Shown one piece after another: positions 45,561 through 54,033 of a DNA stretch of 64,000 nucleotides. Numbering within the stretch: the first letter of the stretch is position 1; each line of letters begins with the position of its first letter. The notes under the pieces were generated by a model that saw nothing but the letters and a program-made list of their open reading frames with translations, had not been told where the DNA came from and searched no databases. The stretch is from the NCBI RefSeq assembly GCF_014205765.1, contig NZ_JACIIZ010000001.1, forward strand, positions 525,907 through 589,906. Direction: 5' to 3'. This stretch comes from Nitrospirillum iridis. GTDB lineage: Bacteria; Pseudomonadota; Alphaproteobacteria; Azospirillales; Azospirillaceae. A program made the position numbers and the translations under genes.

Positions 45561-46970
45561 TCAATGGCCGCCGGCCATGGCCTTCACGATCTCCTCGGTC
45601 ACCTTCTTGGCGTCGCCGAACAGCATCATGGTATTGGGGCGGAAGAACAGTTCGTTCTCCACGCCGGCGTAGCCCGCCCCCATCGACCGCTTGATGAACA
45701 GCACGGTCTTGGCCTTTTCCACGTCCAGGATGGGCATGCCGTAGATGGGCGACGCCGGGTCGGTCTTGGCGGCGGGGTTGGTGACGTCGTTGGCGCCGAT
45801 GACGTAGGCCACGTCCGCCTGGCCGAAATCGCGGTTGATCTCGTCCAGCTCGAACACCTCGTCATAGGGCACGTTGGCCTCGGCCAGCAGCACGTTCATG
45901 TGTCCGGGCATGCGGCCCGCCACCGGGTGGATGGCGTACTTCACGTCCACGCCTTCCTTCTTCAGGATGTCCGCCATTTCGCGCACGGCGTGCTGGGCCT
46001 GGGCCACCGCCATGCCGTAGCCGGGGACGATGATGACGGAGGAAGCGTTCTTCATGATGAAGGCGGCGTCGTCGGCCGAGCCGGACTTGAAGCTGCGGTC
46101 GCCCGCCGGGCCGGCGGCTGCGCCGGCGCCGGCGTCACCGCCGAAGCCGCCCAGGATGACGTTGAAGATCGACCGGTTCATCCCCTTGCACATGATGTAG
46201 CTGAGGATGGCGCCGCTTGAGCCCACCAGCGCGCCGGTGATGATCAGCAGCGGGTTCTGCAGGGTGAAGCCGATGCCGCAGGCCGCCCAGCCGGAATAGC
46301 TGTTCAGCATGGAGACGACGACGGGCATGTCGGCGCCGCCGATGGGCAGGATCAGCAGGAAGCCCAGGCCCAGCGACACCAGGATGATCAGCCAGAAGAA
46401 GAAAGCGCTCTGGGTCGTGCACAGCAGGATGAGCAACAGCACCAGGCCCGCCGCCAGCGCCGCGTTCAGCGGGTGCTGCATGGGGAAGACCAGGGGCTTG
46501 CCGCTCATGCGGCCGTCCAGCTTGAGGAAGGCGACCAGCGATCCGGTGAAGGTGATGGCGCCGATGGCGATGCCCAGGCTCATCTCGATCAGGGAGCCGA
46601 CATGGATGTCGCCGTCGGTGCCGATGCGGTATTCCTCCGGCGCGTAGAAGGCGGCGGCCGCGATGAACACGGCGGCCAGGCCCACCAGGCTGTGGAAGGC
46701 CGCCACCAGCTGCGGCAGCGAGGTCATCTTGATGGTGCGGGCGATGTAGGCGCCGGCGCTGCCGCCGATGGCGATGCCGATGACGATCAGCACGACCGCC
46801 AGGAAGGAGAACTGCGGCAGCACGAACAGCGAGGTGACGATGGCCAGCGCCATGCCGGCGATGCCGTAGGTGTTGCCGGCGCGGGCCGTTTCAGGGCTGG
46901 AGAGGCCGCGCAGCGCCATGATGAAGCACACGGCGGCCACGAGGTAGGCGAGCGAAGTCGCGACGAGCAT
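45561..46970 (-). CDS. pntB: NAD(P) transhydrogenase subunit beta
   Basis: Proton-translocating transhydrogenase that makes NADPH from NADH at the cost of proton-motive force. The 469-residue beta subunit has about nine membrane spans (LVATSLAYLVAAVCFIMAL, AIVTSLFVLPQFSFLAVVLI, AAFHSLVGLAAVFIAAAAF) and a C-terminal NADP-binding domain with VIIVPGYGMAVAQAQHAV, HPVAGRMPGHMNVLLAEA, VIGANDVTNPAAKTDPASP and the ending FGDAKKVTEEIVKAMAG. It is 15 bp after pntA2. Confidence 0.95.
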   Translation of the reverse strand: MLVATSLAYLVAAVCFIMALRGLSSPETARAGNTYGIAGMALAIVTSLFVLPQFSFLAVVLIVIGIAIGGSAGAYIARTIKMTSLPQLVAAFHSLVGLAAVFIAAAAFYAPEEYRIGTDGDIHVGSLIEMSLGIAIGAITFTGSLVAFLKLDGRMSGKPLVFPMQHPLNAALAAGLVLLLILLCTTQSAFFFWLIILVSLGLGFLLILPIGGADMPVVVSMLNSYSGWAACGIGFTLQNPLLIITGALVGSSGAILSYIMCKGMNRSIFNVILGGFGGDAGAGAAAGPAGDRSFKSGSADDAAFIMKNASSVIIVPGYGMAVAQAQHAVREMADILKKEGVDVKYAIHPVAGRMPGHMNVLLAEANVPYDEVFELDEINRDFGQADVAYVIGANDVTNPAAKTDPASPIYGMPILDVEKAKTVLFIKRSMGAGYAGVENELFFRPNTMMLFGDAKKVTEEIVKAMAGGH

Positions 46971-46985
46971 GATGGTCCGGCCCCC

Positions 46986-47414
46986 TTACTTCTTGGCGCC
47001 CTGGGCAGGGGCCTTCTTCTTGTACATGGCCAGCATGCGCTGGGTGACCATGAAGCCCCCGAAGATGTTCACCGACGCCAGAATGACGGCCAGGAAGCCC
47101 ATCACCATGGAGAAGCCGAAATGGTGGGCGCCGGTGGCGATCAGCGCGCCGACGATGATGACCGACGACACGGCGTTGGTGACGCTCATCAACGGGCTGT
47201 GCAGGGCGGGCGTCACCCGCCAGACCACGTAGTAGCCGACGAAGACGGCCAGGACGAAGACGGTCAGGCCGGTGACGATGAAGGGCATGCCCTGCTGGGC
47301 CTGATCCGTGGCGATCTGTGTCGCCTGGTTGGCGACATTGGCCGCCTGCTCCGCCAGCTTCTGCGCGTTGGTGGCGAGGTCGGCCGCGTTCTTGGCGTAG
47401 TTTTGCGCGTCCAT
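46986..47414 (-). CDS. NAD(P) transhydrogenase subunit alpha-2 (membrane)
   Basis: The membrane part of PntA as a separate gene (often pntAB or pntA2), the arrangement typical of alphaproteobacteria. The 142-residue protein has a hydrophilic Ala/Gln-rich helix ([20 protein letters not shown]) and three to four spans: [20 protein letters not shown], the [20 protein letters not shown] block and [20 protein letters not shown], ending in a basic tail. It is 5 bp after the alpha-1 gene. Confidence 0.93.
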   Translation of the reverse strand: MDAQNYAKNAADLATNAQKLAEQAANVANQATQIATDQAQQGMPFIVTGLTVFVLAVFVGYYVVWRVTPALHSPLMSVTNAVSSVIIVGALIATGAHHFGFSMVMGFLAVILASVNIFGGFMVTQRMLAMYKKKAPAQGAKK

Positions 47415-47419
47415 GGGGC

Positions 47420-48607
47420 TTACTCCGCTTTCTCGGGCGTGGCGGCCGGTTCGGCGGCCGGCTCAGGGGCTGGGGCCGCCGGGGCGAAGGCGGGATGGAC
47501 CACCACCCCGTCGTGGGTCAGCGCCGTGCCCTTGATGATCTCGTCGTTCCAGTCGATCTTCAGCGCCTTGGCTTCCTTGTCCACCAGGGGGGTGAGGAAG
47601 TTCAGCAGGTTCTTGGCATAGAGGGCGCTGCTGTCCACGGCGATGCGGCTGGGCACGTTGGCGTGGCCCACGATCTTCACGCCGTACTTCTCGACGATCT
47701 TCCCGGGCTCGCTGCCCTCGACGTTGCCGCCCTGTTCCACCGCCAGGTCGATGACGACGGCGCCGGTCTTCATGGTGCGCAGCATGGCGTCGGTCACCAG
47801 CACCGGGGCCTTGCGGCCGGGGATCAGCGCCGTGGTGATGACGATGTCCTGCTTCTTGATGGTCTCCGCCACCAGGGCGGCCTGCTTGGCGCGATATTCG
47901 GCGCTCATCTCCTTGGCGTAGCCGCCGGCGGTCTGCGCCTGCTGGAACTCCTCATCCTCCACGGCGACGAAGGTGGCGCCCAGGGACTGCACCTGTTCCT
48001 TGGTGGCCGGCCGCACGTCGGTGGCCGACACGATGGCGCCCAGGCGGCGGGCGGTGGCGATGGCCTGCAGCCCCGCGACACCCACACCCATGATGAAGGC
48101 GCGGGCCGGCGCCACGGTGCCGGCGGCCGTCATCATCATCGGGAAGGCGCGGCCGAACTCATAGGCCGCGTCCAGCACCGCGCGATACCCGGCCAGGTTG
48201 GCCTGGCTGGACAGCACGTCCATGCTTTGCGCGCGGGTGATGCGGGGAATGAACTCCATGGCGAAGGCGTCGACGCCGGCGTCGGCATAGGCCTTTACCC
48301 CCGCCGCGTCGCCATAGGGGCTGAGGATGGCGGCCAGCTTGGCGCCGCGCTTGATCAGCGCCAGCTCCGCCGGTTCCGGCCGCTGCACCTTCAGCACCAC
48401 GTCGGCATCGGCCAGCGCGCCGGCGGCATCGGGGGCGATGGTGGCGCCGGCGGCGGTGAACGCGTCATCGGTGATGGCGGCCCCCAGGCCGGCACCCGTC
48501 TCCACGGTGACCTCGAAGCCGAGGCCGACGAATTTCCGTACCGTCTCGGGTGATGCGGCGACGCGCAACTCCCCCGGTCGACGCTCTTTAGGTACGCCGA
48601 TTTTCAT
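47420..48607 (-). CDS. pntA: NAD(P) transhydrogenase subunit alpha-1 (NAD-binding)
   Basis: Soluble NAD(H)-binding domain I of transhydrogenase, related to alanine dehydrogenase. The 395-residue protein opens [20 protein letters not shown] and has [20 protein letters not shown], the Rossmann motif [20 protein letters not shown] and the mobile-loop region [20 protein letters not shown]. The ATG at 48607 has GGGGAG upstream. It is first of three genes pntA1-pntA2-pntB on the minus strand. Confidence 0.95.
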   Translation of the reverse strand: MKIGVPKERRPGELRVAASPETVRKFVGLGFEVTVETGAGLGAAITDDAFTAAGATIAPDAAGALADADVVLKVQRPEPAELALIKRGAKLAAILSPYGDAAGVKAYADAGVDAFAMEFIPRITRAQSMDVLSSQANLAGYRAVLDAAYEFGRAFPMMMTAAGTVAPARAFIMGVGVAGLQAIATARRLGAIVSATDVRPATKEQVQSLGATFVAVEDEEFQQAQTAGGYAKEMSAEYRAKQAALVAETIKKQDIVITTALIPGRKAPVLVTDAMLRTMKTGAVVIDLAVEQGGNVEGSEPGKIVEKYGVKIVGHANVPSRIAVDSSALYAKNLLNFLTPLVDKEAKALKIDWNDEIIKGTALTHDGVVVHPAFAPAAPAPEPAAEPAATPEKAE

Positions 48608-49141
48608 TGGTTACGCTCCCCATGATCGCTGGCCCCCAGGATCGCCGGGCTACTACCAGCTTGATGCAATCTAGTCGCGAAGAGTTTCTGGTCGCGAAGG
48701 GTGATGACGCTGGGCCACCATGACCTATCCGGTAATCTTTGTGAAGAACCGCCGGGGGCGACGCATGGAACCGTCACGGTTCCCGCAAGGCTCCGCAGCA
48801 AAAATGATTAACGGTACCCGCCCCTCCCTTCGTGCTGGACAGGGTGCACAGGCGAAAGTGGCATTGTCCACCGGTTACCATAAAGGCCAGCCATGCGGTG
48901 CGATCAGCGGGGCGCGCCCTGGCGGGGCCTGGCCGACCGGGATCGGGGTGCGGGCACAGCGTCCCGGAGCGCACGTCCGGACGCAAGGCGAAAAAGGGCC
49001 TATGCGGGACATAGGGGTGGCCTGCTCCCCCCGCGGCCGTTAAACTGCGCCCGGTGTTTCCCTATCCGCCGTTGAACAATCATCAGACAGCAACGGCTAT
49101 CCAGGATAGGGGCGACGCCCATGTGGACGAGAGAATTTGTG
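48608..49141. other. Divergent intergenic region, no gene seen
   Basis: A 534-bp gap between pntA1 (minus) and a small plus-strand gene. It carries a direct repeat GTCGCGAAG at 48674-48682 and 48691-48699 (period 17 bp), within about 90 bp of the pnt start, which could be a regulator or promoter element. Short frames in both directions have no ribosome sites or family features. Confidence 0.45.
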
Positions 49142-49342
49142 ATGACCGATTCCCATGCGCTGGCCGCCGCCGGCCGCGCCCTGTTCAAGGAACTGACGGA
49201 AGCCGGCCGCCCCGTGGTCGGGGTGGGAATTGGTGAAGGCCTGATCTATCTGCGCGTGACGGCCCCGGACCATGGCGCGCCGGAGAATTACAACGGCTAT
49301 CCGGTGGTGGTGTTCGGTGAGGACGGCGCGCGCCGCCATTGA
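49142..49342 (+). CDS. Small protein of 66 residues, unknown
   Basis: A possible soluble protein with the sequence pattern of a real gene: GAGAGA ahead of ATG 49142, strong GC third positions, and compact beta-like segments (GRPVVGVGIGEGLIYLRVTA, NYNGYPVVVFGEDG). An ATG at 49121 is in frame. No family is recognised. It precedes the HNH protein by 45 bp and might be cotranscribed. Confidence 0.6.
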   Translation: MTDSHALAAAGRALFKELTEAGRPVVGVGIGEGLIYLRVTAPDHGAPENYNGYPVVVFGEDGARRH

Positions 49343-49387
49343 GGCACGCCCCGCTCCCCGGCCTTGAACCGGTCGGGGAGGGGAGCC

Positions 49388-49741
49388 ATGGGCAAAAGTC
49401 GTAAATCCGGGGCGGGGGCCAGGGCAGCGGAAGCTGATCTGGTGTCACCGCCCCCTGACGCGGCCCCGGGCGCTTGTGCCTTGTGCGGCCGCCCGCTGGT
49501 CCCCGGGCCGTCGGTGGAACAGCACCACCTGGTGCCGCGCAGCGCCGGGGGGCGGGTAACGGTGCCGCTGCACCGGGTTTGCCACCGTAAAATCCATGCC
49601 GAGTTGACGGAGCGCGCGCTGGCCGGGCCGTACGCCACGCTCGACGCCCTGCGCACCCATCCGGCCATCGCCGCCTTTATCCGCTGGGTGGCGACCAAGC
49701 CACCGGAATTCGTGACCCGCACGGAACCGCGCCGTCGATAG
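49388..49741 (+). CDS. HNH-type endonuclease-like protein
   Basis: A 117-residue protein with a zinc-knuckle HNH motif: CALCGRPL, then EQHHLVPRSAGGRVTVPLHR, then VCHRKIHAEL. The double His, the downstream Cys and the last His match the betabetaalpha-Me fold of small bacterial HNH proteins. Catalytic activity and target are unknown; such proteins may be nucleases or merely DNA-binding. GAGGGGAG precedes ATG 49388. The stop overlaps the start of the chemoreceptor remnant. Confidence 0.75.
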   Translation: MGKSRKSGAGARAAEADLVSPPPDAAPGACALCGRPLVPGPSVEQHHLVPRSAGGRVTVPLHRVCHRKIHAELTERALAGPYATLDALRTHPAIAAFIRWVATKPPEFVTRTEPRRR

Positions 49742-49917
49742 CGGCATCATCCGCTGGTGTGGGGCGTATCGGCCAGGTGGTGCCCCTGATGTCGGATACA
49801 ACAGTGAGTACCGTTCGCGCCGTCGTCGCGGTGGTGGAAGGGCAAGACGCCTCGATCCTTGAAATCGCCCGCGACGTCCAGAAGGTGGCGCGGCCACTGA
49901 GGTCGGGCGCCGCCTGA
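49742..49917 (+). pseudogene. Decayed chemoreceptor (MCP) fragment
   Basis: One open frame reads GRIGQVVPLMSD, then EGQDASILEIARDVQKVA and a TGA at 49915-49917. The two blocks line up with [12 protein letters not shown] and [18 protein letters not shown] of the intact chemoreceptor downstream, but the roughly 100 residues between them, including the signalling tip, are missing or reduced to a few residues, and everything before and after is lost. This is best read as a deletion remnant of a former neighbour. The rest of the gap to 50141 is AT-rich and shows no gene; it should include the promoter of the intact receptor. Confidence 0.6.
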
Positions 49918-50141
49918 ATCGGCCTGATAGCCGTGAGGAGGCCGGGGGCGTCAATAATAGCGCAGCCCTCGATCTTCTTGGTGGCGGAATCGTTGCTTAC
50001 AACAATAATTTCCCCTTGAAGATTCTGTTCGTAAGTATACGCGGCAGCCTCGTTAACTAACTCTTATATCTTCGCGGCGCTATCTCGGTACTACCCTGTT
50101 AGGCGGGAGTCCCAGACCCGTCTCGGTGTTGGAGAGGCGCC

Positions 50142-51851
50142 ATGACCGCGTTCACGAACCTGAAGATCACCTTCAAGATTTTGGCCATGCTGGGCCTGCT
50201 GGGGCTGGTCGCCCTGCTTGCCACGATTTTCGCCGCATCCCGCATGAACGCCATCGATGCCAGCTACGGCAGCCTGCTGCAGGGCGCCTCCAAGGCGTCG
50301 CTTGCCGTTTCCCGCGCCAACCGCAGCCTGGTGTTCCTGGAACGGTCCATCTACGAAGGCATGACGGTGACGGATGACGCCGGCAACGCCAAGGCGGACG
50401 CGAATTACAAGAAGGGCGTCGAGGCCTACTATCAGTTCATGGCGGCGGCCAAGGCGGCGCTGCCCGGCCGTGTGGCGGAGCTTCAGTCCCTTGAGGATGA
50501 AACCCGCGCCTTGTTGGCGCCCGACGGGGTGTGCGGGCAAACCCTCGCCGCCGCGGTGAAGTCGGCCAGTGCGGAAGAGAACGTTCGCATCAGCACCACC
50601 CTGATGGGGCCGAAGTGCGACCCGGCGGTGATGGCCCTGATAGACCGGCAGGCAAAGCTGGCGGATGGCATCCGAGACTATGCCGCTCAGGTGGAGCAGG
50701 GGAATCATGAGTCGACCAAGGCCACCATCTGGGTGGTGTTCGGCACGGTGGTGGCTGGGGTGATCCTTGTCGGCGGTTTCGCCAGCTATCTGGCGGTGAC
50801 CTTGATTGGCCGTCCGTTGGCGCGGGTCGCGGGGGGCCTCGCCGATCTGGGCAATGGCAATTACGCGGTCGAGGTCCCGGGCGCGGGACGCCGGGATGAG
50901 GTGGGGCAAATGGCCCAGGCGTTCGGCGACTTGAAGATCGGGCTGATCAAGGCGCGTGAGATGGAGGCCGCCCAGCGCGCGGAGCAGGAGGAGAAGGCGC
51001 GGCGGGCGGAGCGGGTGACCCGCATCACCCGCGATTTCGAGGCCAAGATCGCCGAACTGTCGGAATCCCTGGCGTCAGCGGCCAATGAGATGGATGCGAC
51101 GGCGAAATCCATGGCGGCCAACGCGGAAGAGACCAGCCGCCAGTCCATGACCGTGTCCTCGGCGGCGGAGCAGACATCAGCCAATGTGCAGACGGTGGCG
51201 GCGGCGGCCGAGGAGTTGTCGGCCTCCATCCAGGAGATCGGCCGGCAGATGGGCCGGACCATGGAAACGGTCAACCATGCAGTGTCACAGGCGCATGAGA
51301 CCGACCAGGTGGTGCAGACGCTGTCCTCGGGGGCGGAGCGCATCGGCGACGTCGTCCGCCTGATCGCCGACATCGCCAGCCAAACCAACCTGCTGGCCTT
51401 GAACGCGACCATTGAGGCGGCACGGGCGGGGGAGGCGGGTAAGGGCTTCGCCGTGGTGGCCTCGGAGGTGAAGAGCCTGGCCACCCAGACGGCCAAGGCC
51501 ACGGAGGAGATCAGCGCGCAGGTGGCCGACATCCGCTCCGCCAGCGACAACGCGGTGGGGGCCATCCATGCCATCGCCCAGCGCATCCAGGACATCAACG
51601 GCATCGCCTCGGCCATCGCCGCGGCGGTGGAGGAGCAGGAAGCCTCCACGCACGAAATCGCCCGCAACGTGCAGGAGGCCGCGCGCGGGACCGAAACGGT
51701 GACGTCCAACATCGGTGGCGTGACCGAGGCGGCCTCCAGCACCGGCGTGGCGGCCAGCCAAGTGCAAAGCTCCGCCGCGCTGTTGGCCCGCGATTCCGAC
51801 ACGTTGAGCACGGAGGTGCGGCGGTTCACCCAGGCCTTGGCCGCCGCCTGA
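50142..51851 (+). CDS. Methyl-accepting chemotaxis protein
   Basis: A 569-residue membrane chemoreceptor. First membrane span near residues 12-32 ([20 protein letters not shown]), a periplasmic four-helix-type ligand domain of about 155 residues, second span near 193-215 ([20 protein letters not shown]), HAMP ([20 protein letters not shown]), then the signalling domain with tip [19 protein letters not shown] and adaptation helices rich in Glu/Gln. The C-terminus lacks a CheR-binding pentapeptide. GGAGAGG precedes ATG 50142. The ligand is unknown. Confidence 0.94.
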   Translation: MTAFTNLKITFKILAMLGLLGLVALLATIFAASRMNAIDASYGSLLQGASKASLAVSRANRSLVFLERSIYEGMTVTDDAGNAKADANYKKGVEAYYQFMAAAKAALPGRVAELQSLEDETRALLAPDGVCGQTLAAAVKSASAEENVRISTTLMGPKCDPAVMALIDRQAKLADGIRDYAAQVEQGNHESTKATIWVVFGTVVAGVILVGGFASYLAVTLIGRPLARVAGGLADLGNGNYAVEVPGAGRRDEVGQMAQAFGDLKIGLIKAREMEAAQRAEQEEKARRAERVTRITRDFEAKIAELSESLASAANEMDATAKSMAANAEETSRQSMTVSSAAEQTSANVQTVAAAAEELSASIQEIGRQMGRTMETVNHAVSQAHETDQVVQTLSSGAERIGDVVRLIADIASQTNLLALNATIEAARAGEAGKGFAVVASEVKSLATQTAKATEEISAQVADIRSASDNAVGAIHAIAQRIQDINGIASAIAAAVEEQEASTHEIARNVQEAARGTETVTSNIGGVTEAASSTGVAASQVQSSAALLARDSDTLSTEVRRFTQALAAA

Positions 51852-51876
51852 CCCCTCGTGGGTTTGGCTGTGAAAC

Positions 51877-51908
51877 AAAAAGCCCCGGGCGCAGGTCCGG
51901 GGCTTTTT
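51877..51908. terminator. Bidirectional-looking terminator after MCP gene
   Basis: AAAAAGCCCCGG (51877-51888) pairs with CCGGGGCTTTTT (51897-51908); the T-run lies on the plus strand and an A-run on the opposite side, so it can end transcription from either direction. Confidence 0.9.
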
Positions 51909-51940
51909 CGTGAGCGCGCCCAGCAAATCGCGGGCATGAC

Positions 51941-51971
51941 AAAAGCCGCCCGCTGATCATCAGGGGCGGCT
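51941..51971 (-). terminator. Terminator of rpsU
   Basis: On the minus strand AGCCGCCC (51971-51964) pairs with GGGCGGCT (51951-51944) and is followed by TTTTGTC. It lies about 30 bp after the rpsU stop. Confidence 0.8.
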
Positions 51972-52002
51972 CCGTCCGTGCGTCAAAAGGCGCGTGAGAG
52001 GC

Positions 52003-52206
52003 TTAGTAGCCCTCGCGCTCCAGACGCTTGCGCAGCAGCTTGCGGGCGCGGCGAATGGCTTCGGCCTTCTCGCGGGCGCGCTTCTCCGAGGGCTTCTCGT
52101 AGTTGCGACGCAGCTTCATCTCGCGGAAAATGCCTTCGCGCTGCATCTTCTTCTTGAGAGCGCGGAGGGCTTGATCGACGTTGTTGTCACGAACCAGCAC
52201 TTGCAC
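52003..52206 (-). CDS. rpsU: 30S ribosomal protein S21
   Basis: Small-subunit protein aiding initiation. The 67-residue product has the family pattern [20 protein letters not shown], then [20 protein letters not shown] and a strongly basic C-terminus. The start at 52206 (ATG, from GGTGACGTCCCGTGCAAG on the minus strand) has weak ribosome-site similarity. It has its own promoter and terminator, as usual for alphaproteobacterial rpsU. Confidence 0.95.
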   Translation of the reverse strand: MQVLVRDNNVDQALRALKKKMQREGIFREMKLRRNYEKPSEKRAREKAEAIRRARKLLRKRLEREGY

Positions 52207-52294
52207 GGGACGTCACCACTCCAAAACAGAGAAAAGGTTTTACGGGTAATAGCCAAGACGCACGGTCGCGCAGGCAGCCCGATCGGAGGACGGT

Positions 52295-52323
52295 GATATA
52301 ACACAGGCCTCCTGCCCTGTGAA
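52295..52323 (-). promoter_or_regulatory. Promoter of rpsU
   Basis: On the minus strand TTCACA (52323-52318), a 17-bp spacer and TATATC (52300-52295) form a good sigma-70 pair about 90 bp before rpsU. The 346-bp gap between rpsU and the deformylase (52207-52552) holds this and an AT-rich stretch at 52478-52490 that may carry the deformylase promoter; no other gene is seen there. Confidence 0.55.
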
Positions 52324-52552
52324 GCCTTTCCCGCCGCAATGGCGCGGGCCCCCCATGCATCCGCCGGGGATGTGCCCGCCTTGGCGCCTGTGTCCCCTGG
52401 CTTCGCTTGACCAAAAGGACAGGGCAAACGGCATGGGATGACAGCCGGGGGGCGTCCGTGGAAACTGACAGGATTCCACTTATATAGCATGGGTGCCGCC
52501 ACCGGGTGCGGATCCCGCGCCCGACACGCCTGACGCAGGGAAAGGGGGAGCA

Positions 52553-53092
52553 TTGGCCATCCTGAAGATCGCCCGTATGGGGCACCCAGTGTTGCGGCGG
52601 CCGGCCGTGCCGGTGGACGAGCCGATACCCGCCGTGGTGCGCCAACTGGCCCAGGACATGATCGAAACCATGGTCGATTCGTCGGGCGTGGGCCTGGCCG
52701 CCCCACAGGTGCATGTCGGCTGGCGGGTCATTGTCTTCCGCGTTCCGGCCGACCGCGCCGCCGGGGAGAACGTCGAGGCCCAGGTGCTGGTCAACCCGGT
52801 GGTCGAGCCGCTGTCGGAAGACATGCAGTTCGGCTGGGAGGGGTGTTTGTCCATTCCCGGTCTGCGTGGCGCCGTGCCCCGGTACAATCATATCCGGTAT
52901 CGCGGTCTGGCGCTGGACGGCACGGTGGTGGAGCGGGAGGCCCGGGGCTTCCACGCCCGCGTGGTGCAGCATGAGTGCGACCACCTGGATGGCGTCCTGT
53001 ACCTGGACCGCATGAATGACCTGCGCTTCCTGAGCTTCACCGAGGAAATGAAGTATTTCGGTGCCGAGCCTGTGCCCAAGCTGCCCGGCTGA
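52553..53092 (+). CDS. def: Peptide deformylase
   Basis: Removes the formyl group from nascent proteins. The 179-residue product has all three deformylase motifs: GVGLAAPQV, EGCLSIPG and the zinc site QHECDHLDGVLYLDRM. TTG 52553 is taken as the start because GGGGGAG lies four bases upstream and it gives the family-like LAILKIARMGHPVLRR opening; an ATG at 52493 would add 20 low-complexity residues. The gene is not beside fmt here, so a second deformylase may exist elsewhere. Confidence 0.9.
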   Translation: MAILKIARMGHPVLRRPAVPVDEPIPAVVRQLAQDMIETMVDSSGVGLAAPQVHVGWRVIVFRVPADRAAGENVEAQVLVNPVVEPLSEDMQFGWEGCLSIPGLRGAVPRYNHIRYRGLALDGTVVEREARGFHARVVQHECDHLDGVLYLDRMNDLRFLSFTEEMKYFGAEPVPKLPG

Positions 53093-53189
53093 CCGCTGAC
53101 GGGGAACTGGAGGCGGGATGGGCGCCAGCCTATACTACACGCCATCCGCGCGGCCGCTCAGAGGGCCGCCGACCCAGAAGGGACATCCC

Positions 53190-53906
53190 ATGGTTGCCGC
53201 CGCCCCCCCGTCCGATTCCATTCCCGACTCCCCGCCGATCCCGGATGCGCGGCTGGGCTTGCGCGACCGGCTGATGCTGGCGGTGCTGCCCCATGTGGCG
53301 TTCGACGGCTGGTCGGTGGTGGCGCTGCGCCAGGGGGCGGCGGATGCCGGCATGGATGACGCCCAGGTGGCGGCCTTGTTCCCCGGGGGCGTGGCGGACG
53401 TGGTGGCGCAACTCAGCGATTGGGCCGACCGTACCATGATGGTGCGACTGGCGGGCCGGGACCTGTCGGCGATGAAGGTGCGGGCCAGGGTGGCCTTGGC
53501 CGTGCGCGTCCGGCTGGAGGTGCTGGCCCCATGGAGTGAGGCGGTGCAGCGCGCCACCTCCTTCCTGGCCATGCCCACCCAGATGGCCTTGGGCGCCCGG
53601 CTGCTGTACCGCACGGTCGACGCCGTCTGGTACGCCGCCGGCGATCAGTCGACGGATTTCAACTACTACACCAAGCGGGCCCTGCTGGCCGGGGTGCAGA
53701 CGGCCACCGTGCTGTACTGGCTGAGCGACCGGTCGACGGAGCATGCCGACACCTGGGCCTTTCTGGACCGCCGCATCGAAAATGTGATGGCTCTCGGCAA
53801 GGGCTTGGCCACGCTGTCCCTGCCCAAGGCGGCGTCGCTGAAGGGGCTGGCCAGCCTCATGCCATCGCCCCTCCGCTTTTCCCGCCATTTGCGCCAGCGG
53901 CCCTGA
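53190..53906 (+). CDS. COQ9-family ubiquinone biosynthesis protein
   Basis: COQ9 proteins are lipid-binding, TetR-fold partners of COQ7 in ubiquinone synthesis, present in alphaproteobacteria and mitochondria. The 238-residue protein has a TetR-like N-terminal helical part (LRDRLMLAVLPHVAFDGWSV, LRQGAADAGMDDAQVAALFP) and the COQ9 domain with VRARVALAVRVRLEVLAPW, and DAVWYAAGDQSTDFNYYTKR, the most diagnostic stretch. It ends in a basic amphipathic tail. ATG 53190 follows AGAAGGGA. Confidence 0.9.
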   Translation: MVAAAPPSDSIPDSPPIPDARLGLRDRLMLAVLPHVAFDGWSVVALRQGAADAGMDDAQVAALFPGGVADVVAQLSDWADRTMMVRLAGRDLSAMKVRARVALAVRVRLEVLAPWSEAVQRATSFLAMPTQMALGARLLYRTVDAVWYAAGDQSTDFNYYTKRALLAGVQTATVLYWLSDRSTEHADTWAFLDRRIENVMALGKGLATLSLPKAASLKGLASLMPSPLRFSRHLRQRP

Positions 53907-53976
53907 TCGGGCGGCCTGGATTACGGCCGCTGACCGGCGGGCGGTGCCGACCGCCATTTGAGTCACGCGCTTACAA

Positions 53977-54007
53977 GAAAGGCCCGGACGGTGTGTCCGG
54001 GCCTTTC
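53977..54007. terminator. Terminator between COQ9 gene and transporter gene
   Basis: GAAAGGCCCGGAC (53977-53989) and GTCCGGGCCTTTC (53995-54007) pair perfectly around GGTGT. Placed between two convergent genes, it can serve both; the flanking T/A runs are short. Confidence 0.75.
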
Positions 54008-54033
54008 GTCATGGGCGCCCGCGTTAGCGGCGC

